Positions 18,491-27,513 of a stretch of 64,000 nucleotides of DNA are shown piece by piece (within the stretch, counting starts at the first letter, position 1; each line of letters starts with the position of its first letter). The translations under genes were made by a program, and so were the position numbers. The notes under the pieces were generated by a model that searched no databases, had not been told where the DNA came from, and was given only the letters and a program-made list of their open reading frames with translations. Origin of the DNA: Veillonella_A intestinalis (GTDB lineage Bacteria > Bacillota > Negativicutes > Veillonellales > Veillonellaceae); the NCBI RefSeq assembly GCF_943192895.1, contig NZ_CALPCB010000002.1:62001-126000 (forward strand). Direction: 5' to 3'.

Positions 18491-18518
18491 AGAAGAGGTC
18501 CTAGGGCCTCTTCTTTTT
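18491..18518 (+). terminator. Rho-independent terminator of pyc
   Basis: AGAAGAGGTCC pairs with GGGCCTCTTCT around a 2-nt loop and is followed by TTTTT, about 75 bp after the stop codon. Confidence 0.9.
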
Positions 18519-18536
18519 ATAGTTTTTATTTGACAC

Positions 18537-18567
18537 TTGACTTAAAGTTAACTTCAAGGTGTAGTGT
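18537..18567 (+). promoter_or_regulatory. MerR-type operator-promoter of the cupin gene
   Basis: TTGACT (-35, 18537-18542) and TAGTGT (-10, 18562-18567) are separated by 19 bp, the overlong spacing typical of MerR-activated promoters. The spacer carries the dyad CTTAAAGTTAACTTCAAG (18541-18558), close to the CTT-AAG-TTAA-CTT-AAG operators bound by NmlR/AdhR-type MerR proteins. No merR gene is in the window, so the regulator would act from elsewhere. Confidence 0.7.
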
Positions 18568-18623
18568 AAGTATATGAATAATATACCTTATGTATTTAGC
18601 TAATGTAAAAATGGAGGATATGA

Positions 18624-19112
18624 ATGGCTATGAACACAAATAAAAAAGAATATACTAATATTAATGGACTTCCTATAACTGTTGCTACAACAGAAGGTGA
18701 ACATGCAAAGTCTATGATATTCCCTATAGGGGAAGAAAATGTCGCCTTTGCTCAATATTTTGTTGGTACTAGTTATTTAGCACCTATTGAAACTAAGTCG
18801 TTGGGGATTTATAATGTGACCTTTGAGCCTAAATGTCGTAATGATTGGCATATTCATCATGGTGATAAAGGAGGCGGACAAATTTTAATTGGTGTAGGCG
18901 GTCGTAGTTTTTATCAAGCGTGGGGTGAAGAACCTCAAGAGATTTTAACAGGTACTGTGATTACCATTCCAGCGGGTGTAAAGCATTGGCATGGTGCTGA
19001 TGGGGAACATTGGTTTTCTCATTTAGCTATTGAAGTGCCTGGTGAGAATACAAGTACAGAGTGGCTCGAACCAGTAAGTGACGAACAGTATTTGGCGGTA
19101 GTTAAGAAATAA
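18624..19112 (+). CDS. Single-domain cupin protein
   Basis: The 162-residue protein has a conserved cupin barrel (about 65-145). Cupin motif 1 shows WHIHH...GGGQILIGVGG and motif 2 shows IPAGVKHWHGA, supplying histidines for one metal ion. Such proteins often sit with carboxymuconolactone decarboxylase-like or aldo-keto reductase genes under MerR control and are thought to handle reactive carbonyl or electrophile stress; that role is inferred here from the promoter. The actual reaction is unknown. Start 18624 has GGAGG 6 bp upstream. Confidence 0.85.
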   Translation: MAMNTNKKEYTNINGLPITVATTEGEHAKSMIFPIGEENVAFAQYFVGTSYLAPIETKSLGIYNVTFEPKCRNDWHIHHGDKGGGQILIGVGGRSFYQAWGEEPQEILTGTVITIPAGVKHWHGADGEHWFSHLAIEVPGENTSTEWLEPVSDEQYLAVVKK

Positions 19113-19194
19113 TTTATGTTAAATTGACTATAATTGACGGTTGAGGAAAAAGAAAATTACTGTTAACAAGACTAGTATCTAATTAAGATATTTA

Positions 19195-19229
19195 TAAAAA
19201 GACTGTTACATAAAGTAACAGTCTTTTTT
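19195..19229 (+). terminator. Rho-independent terminator of the cupin gene
   Basis: AAAGACTGTTAC pairs perfectly with GTAACAGTCTTT across a 5-nt loop and is followed by a T-run. Confidence 0.92.
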
Positions 19230-19452
19230 CTATGGACTTTGATAGTTCTTTTCGCCATTTCGTGTTACAATAGATTAGAAACCCTTTACCATATAAGGCG
19301 TTTTAAAAAATTAAGAATACAAGATATTGATAATTTGTGTATTTTTCTTCGGGGCATATAAAATGGCAAACTATTGATAGAAGGAGAGAACACATTAAAA
19401 GATAATACAATGTAGTGCAATGTAGTAATAGGTAGATGTGAGGAGTGTAAGT

Positions 19453-20373
19453 ATGTTTTCATATGCAAAAAAACAATGGGCCTTAGGTCGTTCTATTTAT
19501 GGTTATAAGAGCTGGCGTGAAAAGCGACGGATTACATTATTTGTAGGTCGCTCTTATAAAAATAAGAAGCAACTAACAGAATTAATAGAGTATTTTGATA
19601 CCTATGCTCCATTACCTAATTTGTTATCACGGCATGAAGGTATTTATGAAGTGATTAATCGTGTGTTTTTATTTAAAAACTCTACGGCACAACAGCGCTT
19701 AGAAGCTATTAAAGAACACTTTGATATGTTACCTCAATATTTTCAGGCACAGGCTATTACTGAGATGTATAATCCTGATGTGAGCCATGCCATTACTATT
19801 TGGGAGAATGAGGAATTAAATTTAAAAAGTGAACTTTGGTTTCATACGGGTCAACGTAAAGAAGGTTTTTTAAGTTTATTTTTAAATTATGATGGCGAAT
19901 GGGTGTATCATATTAATTTCCGCCTAGGTCATGGATTTAATGGTGAACCTTGTATTTGGATTGGTACAATTCAAGGGTCTCCAAATGGTTTAGAAAAAGC
20001 TAAAAAAATTACGAAAAAGATGCACAGTTATAGACCAAAGAATTTTATGTTCTTCTTGATGCGTCAACTTGCTACTAATATGGGAATTTCTTCCTTATAT
20101 GCCATTTCTGATGAAGGTTTCTATACTAATAGCCATTTAATTCGAGGTAATCGTTCTAAAAAAGTTCAATTTGACCCATTTTGGGAAGAATTAGGCGGCG
20201 CAGTATGTCCGGAAGATAGTAAGTATTTTCGGATTCCACTAGCAGAAGAACGAAAAACCTATGAAACAGCTAAAACTCATAAACGCAATATGTATCGTAA
20301 GCGTTATGAAATGTTAGATCAATTTATCGATGAAATTGCTAATAATAGTAAAGCTTATGTTTTGTCAAAATAA
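19453..20373 (+). CDS. DUF535 (VirK/YbjX) family protein
   Basis: The 306-residue protein matches the DUF535 family. Recognisable segments are the HEGIYEVINR region, FHTGQRKEGFLSLFL, WIGTIQGSPNG (about 170-182) and a C-terminal KHRNMYRKRY-like basic stretch. VirK/YbjX proteins of Proteobacteria are linked to outer-membrane and LPS functions and to resistance to antimicrobial peptides, but their biochemical role is unknown. No signal peptide is evident. Its position before the LPS-heptose operon fits an envelope role. ATG 19453 is preferred to GTG 19438 because AGGAG lies 7 bp before it. Confidence 0.8.
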   Translation: MFSYAKKQWALGRSIYGYKSWREKRRITLFVGRSYKNKKQLTELIEYFDTYAPLPNLLSRHEGIYEVINRVFLFKNSTAQQRLEAIKEHFDMLPQYFQAQAITEMYNPDVSHAITIWENEELNLKSELWFHTGQRKEGFLSLFLNYDGEWVYHINFRLGHGFNGEPCIWIGTIQGSPNGLEKAKKITKKMHSYRPKNFMFFLMRQLATNMGISSLYAISDEGFYTNSHLIRGNRSKKVQFDPFWEELGGAVCPEDSKYFRIPLAEERKTYETAKTHKRNMYRKRYEMLDQFIDEIANNSKAYVLSK

Positions 20374-20435
20374 TAAGAAGTTAATATAACAATATAACCT
20401 AATTATAGGTTTTTATAGAGAAAAGAGGTGTACTC

Positions 20436-20900
20436 ATGAGATGTCCGTATTGTAAGCATACAGAAAATAAAGTTACAGATTCTCGTGCTACTGATGATGA
20501 TAATAGCATTCGTCGTCGCCGTGAATGTTTATCCTGTGGGCGTCGCTTCACCACATATGAAGTAATTGAAGATGTACCAATTATGGTGATTAAATCGAGT
20601 GGAAGTTATGAGATGTTTGATCGTAGTAAATTATTGAATGGTTTATTACGGTCTTGTAATAAACGAAACATCCCTCGTGAGACCTTAGAAAATGTAGTTA
20701 AAAATGTAGAGGATGCTATACGTAATCAATCAAAGCAGGAAATTAAATCTTCTGAAATTGGTGATTTAGTTCTTAAAGAATTAAAAGATATAGACGAAGT
20801 AGCCTATGTGCGTTTTGCATCGGTATATCGTAATTTTGAAGATGTGCAAGCCTTTGTTGCCGTGTTAAAAGATTTACGCAATCACGAGGAGTCCAAATGA
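20436..20900 (+). CDS. nrdR: Transcriptional repressor NrdR
   Basis: The 154-residue regulator has an N-terminal zinc ribbon (CPYC at 3-6 and CLSCGRRF at about 31-38) and an ATP-cone domain (about 48-140) containing VIKSSGSYEMFDRSKL. NrdR senses the ATP/dATP state and represses ribonucleotide reductase genes by binding NrdR boxes; no nrd genes are in this window. It is the first gene of a tight run, and its TGA overlaps the next ATG (ATGA at 20897). Confidence 0.95.
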   Translation: MRCPYCKHTENKVTDSRATDDDNSIRRRRECLSCGRRFTTYEVIEDVPIMVIKSSGSYEMFDRSKLLNGLLRSCNKRNIPRETLENVVKNVEDAIRNQSKQEIKSSEIGDLVLKELKDIDEVAYVRFASVYRNFEDVQAFVAVLKDLRNHEESK

Positions 20901-21826
20901 TAGATTTACATTGCGATACTATAATGATGCTCATTGACCATCCTGATAAAGGGGATTTAGCGCAGAATCCGTGGAAAATTGATATTCCAAGATTAAAAAA
21001 AGGTGGCTATACACTTCAAGATTTTGCACTCTTTGTAGAATTAGATCAAGAAGCAGATCCTTATGGCCGTTATGAAGCGATGCGTCAAATTTTTAACGAA
21101 CAGATGACACGGTATGCTGATGATATTGTGCATGTTCGTTCTTATGATGAATTTGTGACAGCTCGTGAATCTGGTAAAATTAGTGCTTTATTATCAGTGG
21201 AAGAGGGCGGCGTTTTTGAGGGCTCTTTAGAGCGATTAAAAAAAGCGTATGATGATGGAGTTCGTTTAATCACTATTAGTTGGAATTTTCCTAATGGCTT
21301 ATCCTATCCAAATGGTAAAGAGCATGAAGGTAAAGGGTTGACACCAAGAGGGATTGAATTTGTTCAGTATATGGAAGAACTGGGCATGATTGTGGATTGT
21401 TCACATCTAAATGATGCAGGCACATTTCAATTAGGTGAAATTCTTACTAAACCTTTTATTGCATCCCATTCTAATGCGCGAGCTTTGACGAACCACCCAC
21501 GGAATTTAACGGATGATTTAATTCGTTTGATTGCTAATAAAGGTGGTGTAATTGGTCTTAATTTTGCACAAGCTTTTTTAGGAACGAACCGAGTTAGCCA
21601 AATTGCTGACATTGTTCGTCATGGTTTATATTTACGCAATATAGGCGGCTCTGATGTAGTTGCGTTGGGGACTGACTTTGATGGAATTCGGCCTGATACA
21701 GAAATTGCTGATGCCAGTGAAATGCCACGTTTACATGATGCCTTTCGGGCTGCTGGTCTTAGTGAGGCTGACACAGATAAAATTTTCAGTAAGAATGCAG
21801 AACGTCTATTGCAGACGATATTATAA
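20897..21826 (+). CDS. Membrane dipeptidase-like zinc peptidase (M19 family)
   Basis: The 309-residue protein resembles renal-dipeptidase/microsomal dipeptidase enzymes. Metal ligands are visible: DLHCDT at the N-terminus, the Glu of SVEEGG (about 97-102), His in IASHSNAR (about 190), His in TNHPRN and Asp in GTDFDGI (about 259). It probably cleaves dipeptides, including D-amino-acid ones, in the cytoplasm, as no signal peptide is present. It overlaps nrdR by 4 bp and is followed within 12 bp by gmhA. Confidence 0.88.
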   Translation: MIDLHCDTIMMLIDHPDKGDLAQNPWKIDIPRLKKGGYTLQDFALFVELDQEADPYGRYEAMRQIFNEQMTRYADDIVHVRSYDEFVTARESGKISALLSVEEGGVFEGSLERLKKAYDDGVRLITISWNFPNGLSYPNGKEHEGKGLTPRGIEFVQYMEELGMIVDCSHLNDAGTFQLGEILTKPFIASHSNARALTNHPRNLTDDLIRLIANKGGVIGLNFAQAFLGTNRVSQIADIVRHGLYLRNIGGSDVVALGTDFDGIRPDTEIADASEMPRLHDAFRAAGLSEADTDKIFSKNAERLLQTIL

Positions 21827-21838
21827 TAGGAGGCTAGT

Positions 21839-22423
21839 ATGGAATTAGCAGGCGAAATTAATCCTTTAATTGCAGAACGGTTCACGGACCATTTAGATGT
21901 ATTTGGTCAGACAATGGAACAAATGGAGATTATTCAGCTCATTGCAGAACGTTGTAAAACGGCATTAGCTTCTGGTAATAAAGTGTTGTTTTGTGGTAAT
22001 GGTGGCTCTGCAGCAGATGCACAACATTTAGCGGCTGAATTGATTGGTCGTTTTCAAAAAGAACGTCGTTCTTTGGCGGCTATTGCCTTAACTACAGATA
22101 CCTCAATTTTGACTGCTGTAGCGAATGACTATGGTTATGAAGAAGTATTTGCCCGTCAAGTTGAAGGCTTGGGACGAGCTGGTGATGTATTAATTGGTAT
22201 TTCTACGTCTGGTAATAGTGGTAATGTAGTGCAGGCAGCTCTTAAAGCGCGTGATACAGGTATGCATACGATTGCTTTCACAGGTGAAGGGGGCGGCAAG
22301 CTTAAGGAGATTTGTGATATTACCTTGCCTATTCCGTCAAAAGTAACAGCTCGTATTCAAGAAATGCATATTTTGGTAGGCCATATAATCTGTGAGTTGG
22401 TGGAAGAAGAATATGATAAGTAA
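21839..22423 (+). CDS. gmhA: Phosphoheptose isomerase
   Basis: The 194-residue SIS-domain protein converts sedoheptulose 7-phosphate to D-glycero-D-manno-heptose 7-phosphate, the first step to ADP-heptose. Family signatures are CGNGGSAADAQHLAAEL (about 52-68), TTDTSILTAVANDYG (about 83-97) and GISTSGNSGNV (about 119-129). AGGAGG precedes the ATG. Its 3' end overlaps hldE by 11 bp, so translation is probably coupled. Confidence 0.94.
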   Translation: MELAGEINPLIAERFTDHLDVFGQTMEQMEIIQLIAERCKTALASGNKVLFCGNGGSAADAQHLAAELIGRFQKERRSLAAIALTTDTSILTAVANDYGYEEVFARQVEGLGRAGDVLIGISTSGNSGNVVQAALKARDTGMHTIAFTGEGGGKLKEICDITLPIPSKVTARIQEMHILVGHIICELVEEEYDK

Positions 22424-23894
22424 AACAATTAATGAGTTTTTGACACATAAATTGCCAGAACTTCGCATTGCCGTTATTGGTGATATTATGGTAGACCGCT
22501 ATGTGTTTGGTGATGTAGGCCGAATTTCCCCGGAAGCACCAGTGCCTGTTAATCGCGTTACTGATGTAAAAGAAGTGTTGGGGGGGGCTGCTAATGTAGC
22601 TAATAATTTAGCTAATTTAGATTGCCATGTATTTCTTGGCGGTGTTGCCGGCACTGATAGTCATGGTGATTTACTGACACATTTACTAGAAACAGAACAT
22701 ATTAATCATGAAGGTGTTTTACGTCTTTCTAGCCGTCAAACTACTACTAAAATGCGGATTTTAGGTGGCCGTCAGCAAATGATGCGGTTAGATTTTGAAG
22801 AACCAGAGGCTGTGTCTGAGCAAGAGGCGAAGCAATTATTGGCTTGGTTAAGCGAATTATGTGAAATAGGCTTAGATGGGATTGTTATTTCTGACTATGG
22901 TAAAGGCGTTTGTACACCTGCTGTATTAAAGGCTGTCATCACTATGGCGAATGCTAAAGGTATTAAGACGATTGTAGATCCTAAGGGGAATGATTGGTCT
23001 AAATACAGTGGTGCTACTTTTATTACGCCGAATGTGAAGGAATTAAGTGAATATATAGGCCGTTCTTTAGATAATACAGATGAAGCCATTGTGACAGCTG
23101 CGAAAGAAACGCTTGCTCAAGTATCCTTTGATTATGTAGTAGCTACCCGTTCTGCAAAAGGCATTACTATTGTAAGCCAAGAAGGGAAAGTATGGCATAA
23201 TCCAGCAACCCAACAAGACGTTTTTGACGTAAGTGGGGCTGGTGATACAGTAGTGGCTATGATTATAACAGCTATGGCGGCTGGGTTAACTGTGCGTGGT
23301 ACTTTGCATGTAGCTAATGCAGCGGCAGGCGTAGTCGTCTCCAAAGTAGGAACATATCCCATTCATCGTCAAGAATTACTTGATTTGTGGGAGGCGATTC
23401 GCCATCGTCAGGCTGACCCGATTACGGCCTATAGCCGTGAAGAAATGGCGGCTAAAATTCGTCAATGGCAAAATGAAGGCCATACCGTGGTCTTTACCAA
23501 TGGATGCTTTGATATTTTACACAGTGGACATCTTTCGTACTTGCGGGATGCCGCTCGTTTAGGGGACCATTTAGTGGTAGGACTTAATTCTGATGCCTCT
23601 GTGAAGCGCTTAAAAGGCTCGGCACGACCTATTAATTCTGAATCATCGCGAGCGGAGTTAATGGGGGCTTTAGGCTTTGTTGATGGAGTTGTTGTATTTG
23701 AAGAAGATACGCCGGCAGAACTATTACATGAATTACGGCCTAATATTTTGGTCAAAGGTGGCGACTATTCGGTAGATCAAGTGATTGGCTGTGAATTTGT
23801 GGATAAAGTTATTATTTTGCCATTCAAAGAGGGCTATTCCACTACAGGAATTATAGAGAAAATTAAGGCCTTAGTGCAGGAGGGATTATTATGA
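22413..23894 (+). CDS. hldE: Bifunctional heptose 7-phosphate kinase / heptose 1-phosphate adenylyltransferase
   Basis: The 493-residue fusion has an N-terminal ribokinase-like kinase domain (about 1-320, with GDIMVDRYVFGDVGRISPEAP and the anion-hole motif DVSGAGDTV) and a C-terminal nucleotidyltransferase domain (about 345-480, with TNGCFDILHSGH). It phosphorylates heptose 7-phosphate at C1 and, after GmhB, adds AMP to heptose 1-phosphate. ATG 22413 is chosen over an upstream GTG because it matches HldE proteins. hldD follows with an ATGA overlap. Confidence 0.95.
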   Translation: MISKTINEFLTHKLPELRIAVIGDIMVDRYVFGDVGRISPEAPVPVNRVTDVKEVLGGAANVANNLANLDCHVFLGGVAGTDSHGDLLTHLLETEHINHEGVLRLSSRQTTTKMRILGGRQQMMRLDFEEPEAVSEQEAKQLLAWLSELCEIGLDGIVISDYGKGVCTPAVLKAVITMANAKGIKTIVDPKGNDWSKYSGATFITPNVKELSEYIGRSLDNTDEAIVTAAKETLAQVSFDYVVATRSAKGITIVSQEGKVWHNPATQQDVFDVSGAGDTVVAMIITAMAAGLTVRGTLHVANAAAGVVVSKVGTYPIHRQELLDLWEAIRHRQADPITAYSREEMAAKIRQWQNEGHTVVFTNGCFDILHSGHLSYLRDAARLGDHLVVGLNSDASVKRLKGSARPINSESSRAELMGALGFVDGVVVFEEDTPAELLHELRPNILVKGGDYSVDQVIGCEFVDKVIILPFKEGYSTTGIIEKIKALVQEGLL

Positions 23895-24856
23895 TTATTG
23901 TTACTGGTGGCGCTGGTTTTATAGGCAGTAATATTGTAAAACAATTGAATGAACGAGGCCGTAATGATATTTTAATTGTAGATGACTTAACAGATGGTAG
24001 TAAAATCCGCAATTTACAAATGTTAGATTTCTATGATTATGTAGATTGTATAGACTTTGATGAAGCGGTGGCTGCCAACACATTTGATATTGGTCCTATT
24101 GAAGTTATTTTCCATGAAGGTGCTTGTGCAGATACTATGAATTATGATGGGCGCTATATGATGCACAATAACTTTGAAGGAACAAAGAATTTATTCCATT
24201 ATTGCCAAGAACGACGTGTACCTTTTATTTATGCATCATCTGCTTCTACTTATGGTCATGGCACGCAGGGATTTACGGAAAAGCCAGAATGCGAAGAAGC
24301 ATTGAATCCATATGCATATTCTAAATTGTTCTTTGATCGTTATTTGCGTCGCTTTGAGGGACAATTGCAATCTCAAGTAGTTGGGTTGCGCTATTTTAAT
24401 GTATTTGGTCCAAATGAAAATCATAAAGGGAATATGGCTTCTTTAGTGCGCCAAATGTTTTATAAGCTTCGTGAAACAGGTGAAATCACTTTGTTTGAAG
24501 GTACTGATGGCTATGGTGATGGTGAACAAGTTCGCGATTTTATTTATGTAAAAGACGTTGTGAATGTTAATTTCTTCTTCTGGGAACACCCTGAAATTAG
24601 TGGTATTTTTAACTGTGGCACTGGTGAAGCTAAAAGCTTTAATCGCTTTATGAAAGCCGTCATTGCTTATAATGGTTCTGGCTCTCTACGCTATATACCA
24701 TTCCCAGAAGTGTTGAAGGGGAAATATCAAAGCTATACAGAAGCAGATACAACTAAGCTTATGAGTGTTGGCTATGATAAAGGATTTACTAATTTAGAAG
24801 AGGCCGTAGCTGAATATTGTGAATTATTGGATAATAATGAAGGCTATGTTCGGTAA
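23891..24856 (+). CDS. hldD: ADP-L-glycero-D-manno-heptose 6-epimerase
   Basis: The 321-residue short-chain dehydrogenase/epimerase has the NADP-binding motif TGGAGFIGSN at the N-terminus, the SSAST serine region (about 115) and the catalytic YAYSK (about 138-142). It converts ADP-D,D-heptose to ADP-L,D-heptose, the donor for the LPS inner core. It overlaps hldE by 4 bp; a CAGGAGGG site lies inside the hldE end. Confidence 0.95.
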   Translation: MIIVTGGAGFIGSNIVKQLNERGRNDILIVDDLTDGSKIRNLQMLDFYDYVDCIDFDEAVAANTFDIGPIEVIFHEGACADTMNYDGRYMMHNNFEGTKNLFHYCQERRVPFIYASSASTYGHGTQGFTEKPECEEALNPYAYSKLFFDRYLRRFEGQLQSQVVGLRYFNVFGPNENHKGNMASLVRQMFYKLRETGEITLFEGTDGYGDGEQVRDFIYVKDVVNVNFFFWEHPEISGIFNCGTGEAKSFNRFMKAVIAYNGSGSLRYIPFPEVLKGKYQSYTEADTTKLMSVGYDKGFTNLEEAVAEYCELLDNNEGYVR

Positions 24857-24902
24857 TTATTAGATATAATCTATGTACGATAATTGTTAGGAAAGGGAGC
24901 CT

Positions 24903-25433
24903 ATGCGTAAGGTTTTATTTTTAGATCGTGATGGCGTAATTAATGTTGATGTAAATTACTTATACCGAGTAGAAGATTTACAATTTGTTGCTGGTGCTCC
25001 AGAAGCTTTAGCAGCCGCTGTAAAAGCGGGTTATGACTTAATTGTTGTAACGAATCAAAGTGGTATTGCTCGTGGGTACTATACAGAAGCTGATATGAAT
25101 AAATTACATGCAGAAATTAATCACCGCCTGAAAGCGCAGGGGGCTTCTATCCTTCATTTTTATTATTGTCCGCATCATGTAAAGGGGACTATAGCTACTT
25201 TTACTAAGGACTGTGATTGCCGTAAACCTAAGCCAGGCATGTTATTACAAGCTATGGCCGATTATGATATTGATGTAACGAAAAGTTTTATGGTCGGTGA
25301 CAAGCCGTCTGATGTAGCTGCTGCTGAAGCAGCGGGGTTAACGGGTTACTTATTTGAAGGTACTAATTTAGAAGAATTTTTATTGCCTATTTTACAGCAG
25401 CGAGAAAATGTAACGAATGGGACGGTCAAATGA
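24903..25433 (+). CDS. gmhB: D-glycero-beta-D-manno-heptose 1,7-bisphosphate 7-phosphatase
   Basis: The 176-residue HAD phosphatase has FLDRDGVIN (about 5-13), the TNQSGIARG segment (about 49-57), a zinc-binding set CPHH...CDCRKPKP (about 88-108) and a MVGDKPSDV motif III/IV. It removes the C7 phosphate between the two HldE reactions. It is separated from hldD by about 45 bp and overlaps the following GT9 gene by 4 bp. Confidence 0.93.
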   Translation: MRKVLFLDRDGVINVDVNYLYRVEDLQFVAGAPEALAAAVKAGYDLIVVTNQSGIARGYYTEADMNKLHAEINHRLKAQGASILHFYYCPHHVKGTIATFTKDCDCRKPKPGMLLQAMADYDIDVTKSFMVGDKPSDVAAAEAAGLTGYLFEGTNLEEFLLPILQQRENVTNGTVK

Positions 25434-26443
25434 AAGATTATAAGCGCATTTTAATTGTAAAAATGAGTTCCCTTGGTGATGTTATTCATGCATTGCCCAC
25501 TTTATATGCGATTCGTAAGAATTGGCCTGAGGCGCATATTACCTGGGCAGTGCATGAACAATTTAGTGGTCCTTTGCCAGGGAAGCCTTGGTTAGACGAG
25601 GTTCTATTTATTGATAAGAAAAAATTGAAATCCTTAGGGTATTTATGGTCTTTACGCAAAGTATTACATAGTTATCAGTTCGATATGTGTCTAGACTTAC
25701 AATGTTTAGCTAAAAGTGCTATTGTAGCAGCCTTATCGGGTGCTAACGAAAAGTATGGATACTGGGAACTACGTGAAGGTAGTAAGCTTATTAATAAAGG
25801 GTTAGAGGGTCCTCATAAATATGGTCATGTTATTGAGCGTTATTTGGACACCGTGCGAGCCCTTGGCGGCACTGTGGCTGGGGTTGAGTTTCCTATTAAG
25901 GAATCTCCAGCAGCAGCTACTAGTTGTGAAGCAAAATTAAGTGAAGCGGGCCTTCCACACGGTCATGATTATGTAGTGATAGCACCTGGTGCACGTTGGT
26001 CTGTAAAAGAATGGCCCATTGATTCTTTTGGTGAGTTAGCAAAGCGATTGGTGGCAGCTAAGCAGTATGTAGTCTTAATTGGTGCTGAGAATGATAAAGA
26101 AAAGGCGCAAGCAATTAAAACGCAAGTTAGTAGTGAAGCTGTTATTGATATGACGGGACAAACGAATTTAGAAGAATTAATTGAACTTATTCGACGCTCC
26201 AAGTTATTTATTAGTGCTGATACAGGTCCTTTGCATATTGCCAATGCTTTGAAACGACCTTTGATAGGCTTATATGGTACAACTTCACCTGAGCGGACTG
26301 GTCCCTATGGTGGTGAGCATGTGCATTGCATTGTATCACCGACTTCAAAGGCAACGCCAGAAAATCCTCTTGTGGATGATCCAGCTTGCATGGCTCAAAT
26401 TTCAATTGATCAAGTGTGGGATACAGCTAAAGCCCTACTTTAA
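25430..26443 (+). CDS. Lipopolysaccharide heptosyltransferase, GT9 (WaaC-like)
   Basis: The 337-residue GT9 glycosyltransferase has the N-terminal RILIVKMSSLGDVIHALP typical of heptosyltransferase I and the C-terminal ADTGPLHIANAL donor-site motif (about 261-272) followed by GLYGTTSPERTGPYG. It would transfer L,D-heptose from ADP-heptose to a Kdo residue of the inner core on the cytoplasmic face of the inner membrane. The WaaC assignment rests on overall resemblance; the acceptor is inferred. Confidence 0.88.
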   Translation: MKDYKRILIVKMSSLGDVIHALPTLYAIRKNWPEAHITWAVHEQFSGPLPGKPWLDEVLFIDKKKLKSLGYLWSLRKVLHSYQFDMCLDLQCLAKSAIVAALSGANEKYGYWELREGSKLINKGLEGPHKYGHVIERYLDTVRALGGTVAGVEFPIKESPAAATSCEAKLSEAGLPHGHDYVVIAPGARWSVKEWPIDSFGELAKRLVAAKQYVVLIGAENDKEKAQAIKTQVSSEAVIDMTGQTNLEELIELIRRSKLFISADTGPLHIANALKRPLIGLYGTTSPERTGPYGGEHVHCIVSPTSKATPENPLVDDPACMAQISIDQVWDTAKALL

Positions 26444-26457
26444 TAAAGGAGGTTTGT

Positions 26458-27513
26458 ATGGAGTTAAATCATAAACGAATCGTAGTCACCTTCTTAATGC
26501 ATTTAGGGGACGTTATTTTGACAACACCTTTTTTACACGTACTACGCCAAACAGCGCCAGATAGTCACATTACATTTGTAATGGACCGAAAATTAAAGGA
26601 AGTAATGCAATATAATCCCAATATTGACCGTATAGTATGTATTGATAAAAAAGGACGGGATAATAGTATTGCCGCTTTACAAAATATTGCTAAATATGTG
26701 CGCCAATCTGGAGGGCAACCAGATATTGTTATAAATCTTCACCCTAATGAACGGACTAGTTTCTTTGCTTGGGCTTTACGGGGGAAGATTACAACGGGAA
26801 TGAGTCACTTTTTATTCCGTCCATTCATGGCAAAATATACACGGCTTGATCGTAAAACGAGGCATGCGGCTGATATGTATATTAATGTTCTTGAACAATT
26901 GGGAGTAAAGGATACCTCTAATAAAGGCTTAGAAATATATACTTGTCCTGAATGGGAACAGACAGTTGATGCGTTTTATCAGAAACATGGAATTTCTGAA
27001 GTAGATACTGTTATTGGTTTTAATGTAGGGAGTGCTGTGCCAGAGAAACGTTGGCCTCAAGAGCGTTTTGCTCAAGTGGCTGATTATTTCTGTGACAAAG
27101 GGTATAAAGTGATATTCTTTGGTGGCCCTATGGATGTAGATATGGTAGATTCTGTAGTCGTTCATATGCATCATAAACCTGTTGTGGCTACTGGACAGTT
27201 TAGTCTTGGTGAGCTTACAGCAGCTATTAAGCGTTGTAGCTTGTTTATAACCAATGATTCTGGACCAATGCATGTAGCGGTGAGCCAACATGTACCATTA
27301 GTAGCACTCTATGGGCCGTCTAATCCTAAATTTTATGGACCATATACGCAAAACTGTGTTGTCTTAGAATCTATGGATACCTATGAAGTAGGTAAGAGTA
27401 TGAAACAGATTATAAAAGAAGGTAATTATAAAGGGGTTAGTGTTATTTCCACTCAGTCCGTCATTGAGGCAGCACAGTCGCTACTCTGTGAAACCGGGAA
27501 TGAGGAAGCGTAA
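26458..27513 (+). CDS. Lipopolysaccharide heptosyltransferase, GT9 (WaaF/RfaF-like)
   Basis: The 351-residue second GT9 enzyme has FLMHLGDVILTTPFL near the N-terminus and TNDSGPMHVAV (about 265-275) with LYGPSNPKFYGPY at the donor site. It is distinct from the preceding transferase and is probably the one adding a further heptose, or a related modification, to the core. AAAGGAGG lies 8 bp before the ATG, and the stop overlaps the following exonuclease start by one base. Confidence 0.86.
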   Translation: MELNHKRIVVTFLMHLGDVILTTPFLHVLRQTAPDSHITFVMDRKLKEVMQYNPNIDRIVCIDKKGRDNSIAALQNIAKYVRQSGGQPDIVINLHPNERTSFFAWALRGKITTGMSHFLFRPFMAKYTRLDRKTRHAADMYINVLEQLGVKDTSNKGLEIYTCPEWEQTVDAFYQKHGISEVDTVIGFNVGSAVPEKRWPQERFAQVADYFCDKGYKVIFFGGPMDVDMVDSVVVHMHHKPVVATGQFSLGELTAAIKRCSLFITNDSGPMHVAVSQHVPLVALYGPSNPKFYGPYTQNCVVLESMDTYEVGKSMKQIIKEGNYKGVSVISTQSVIEAAQSLLCETGNEEA

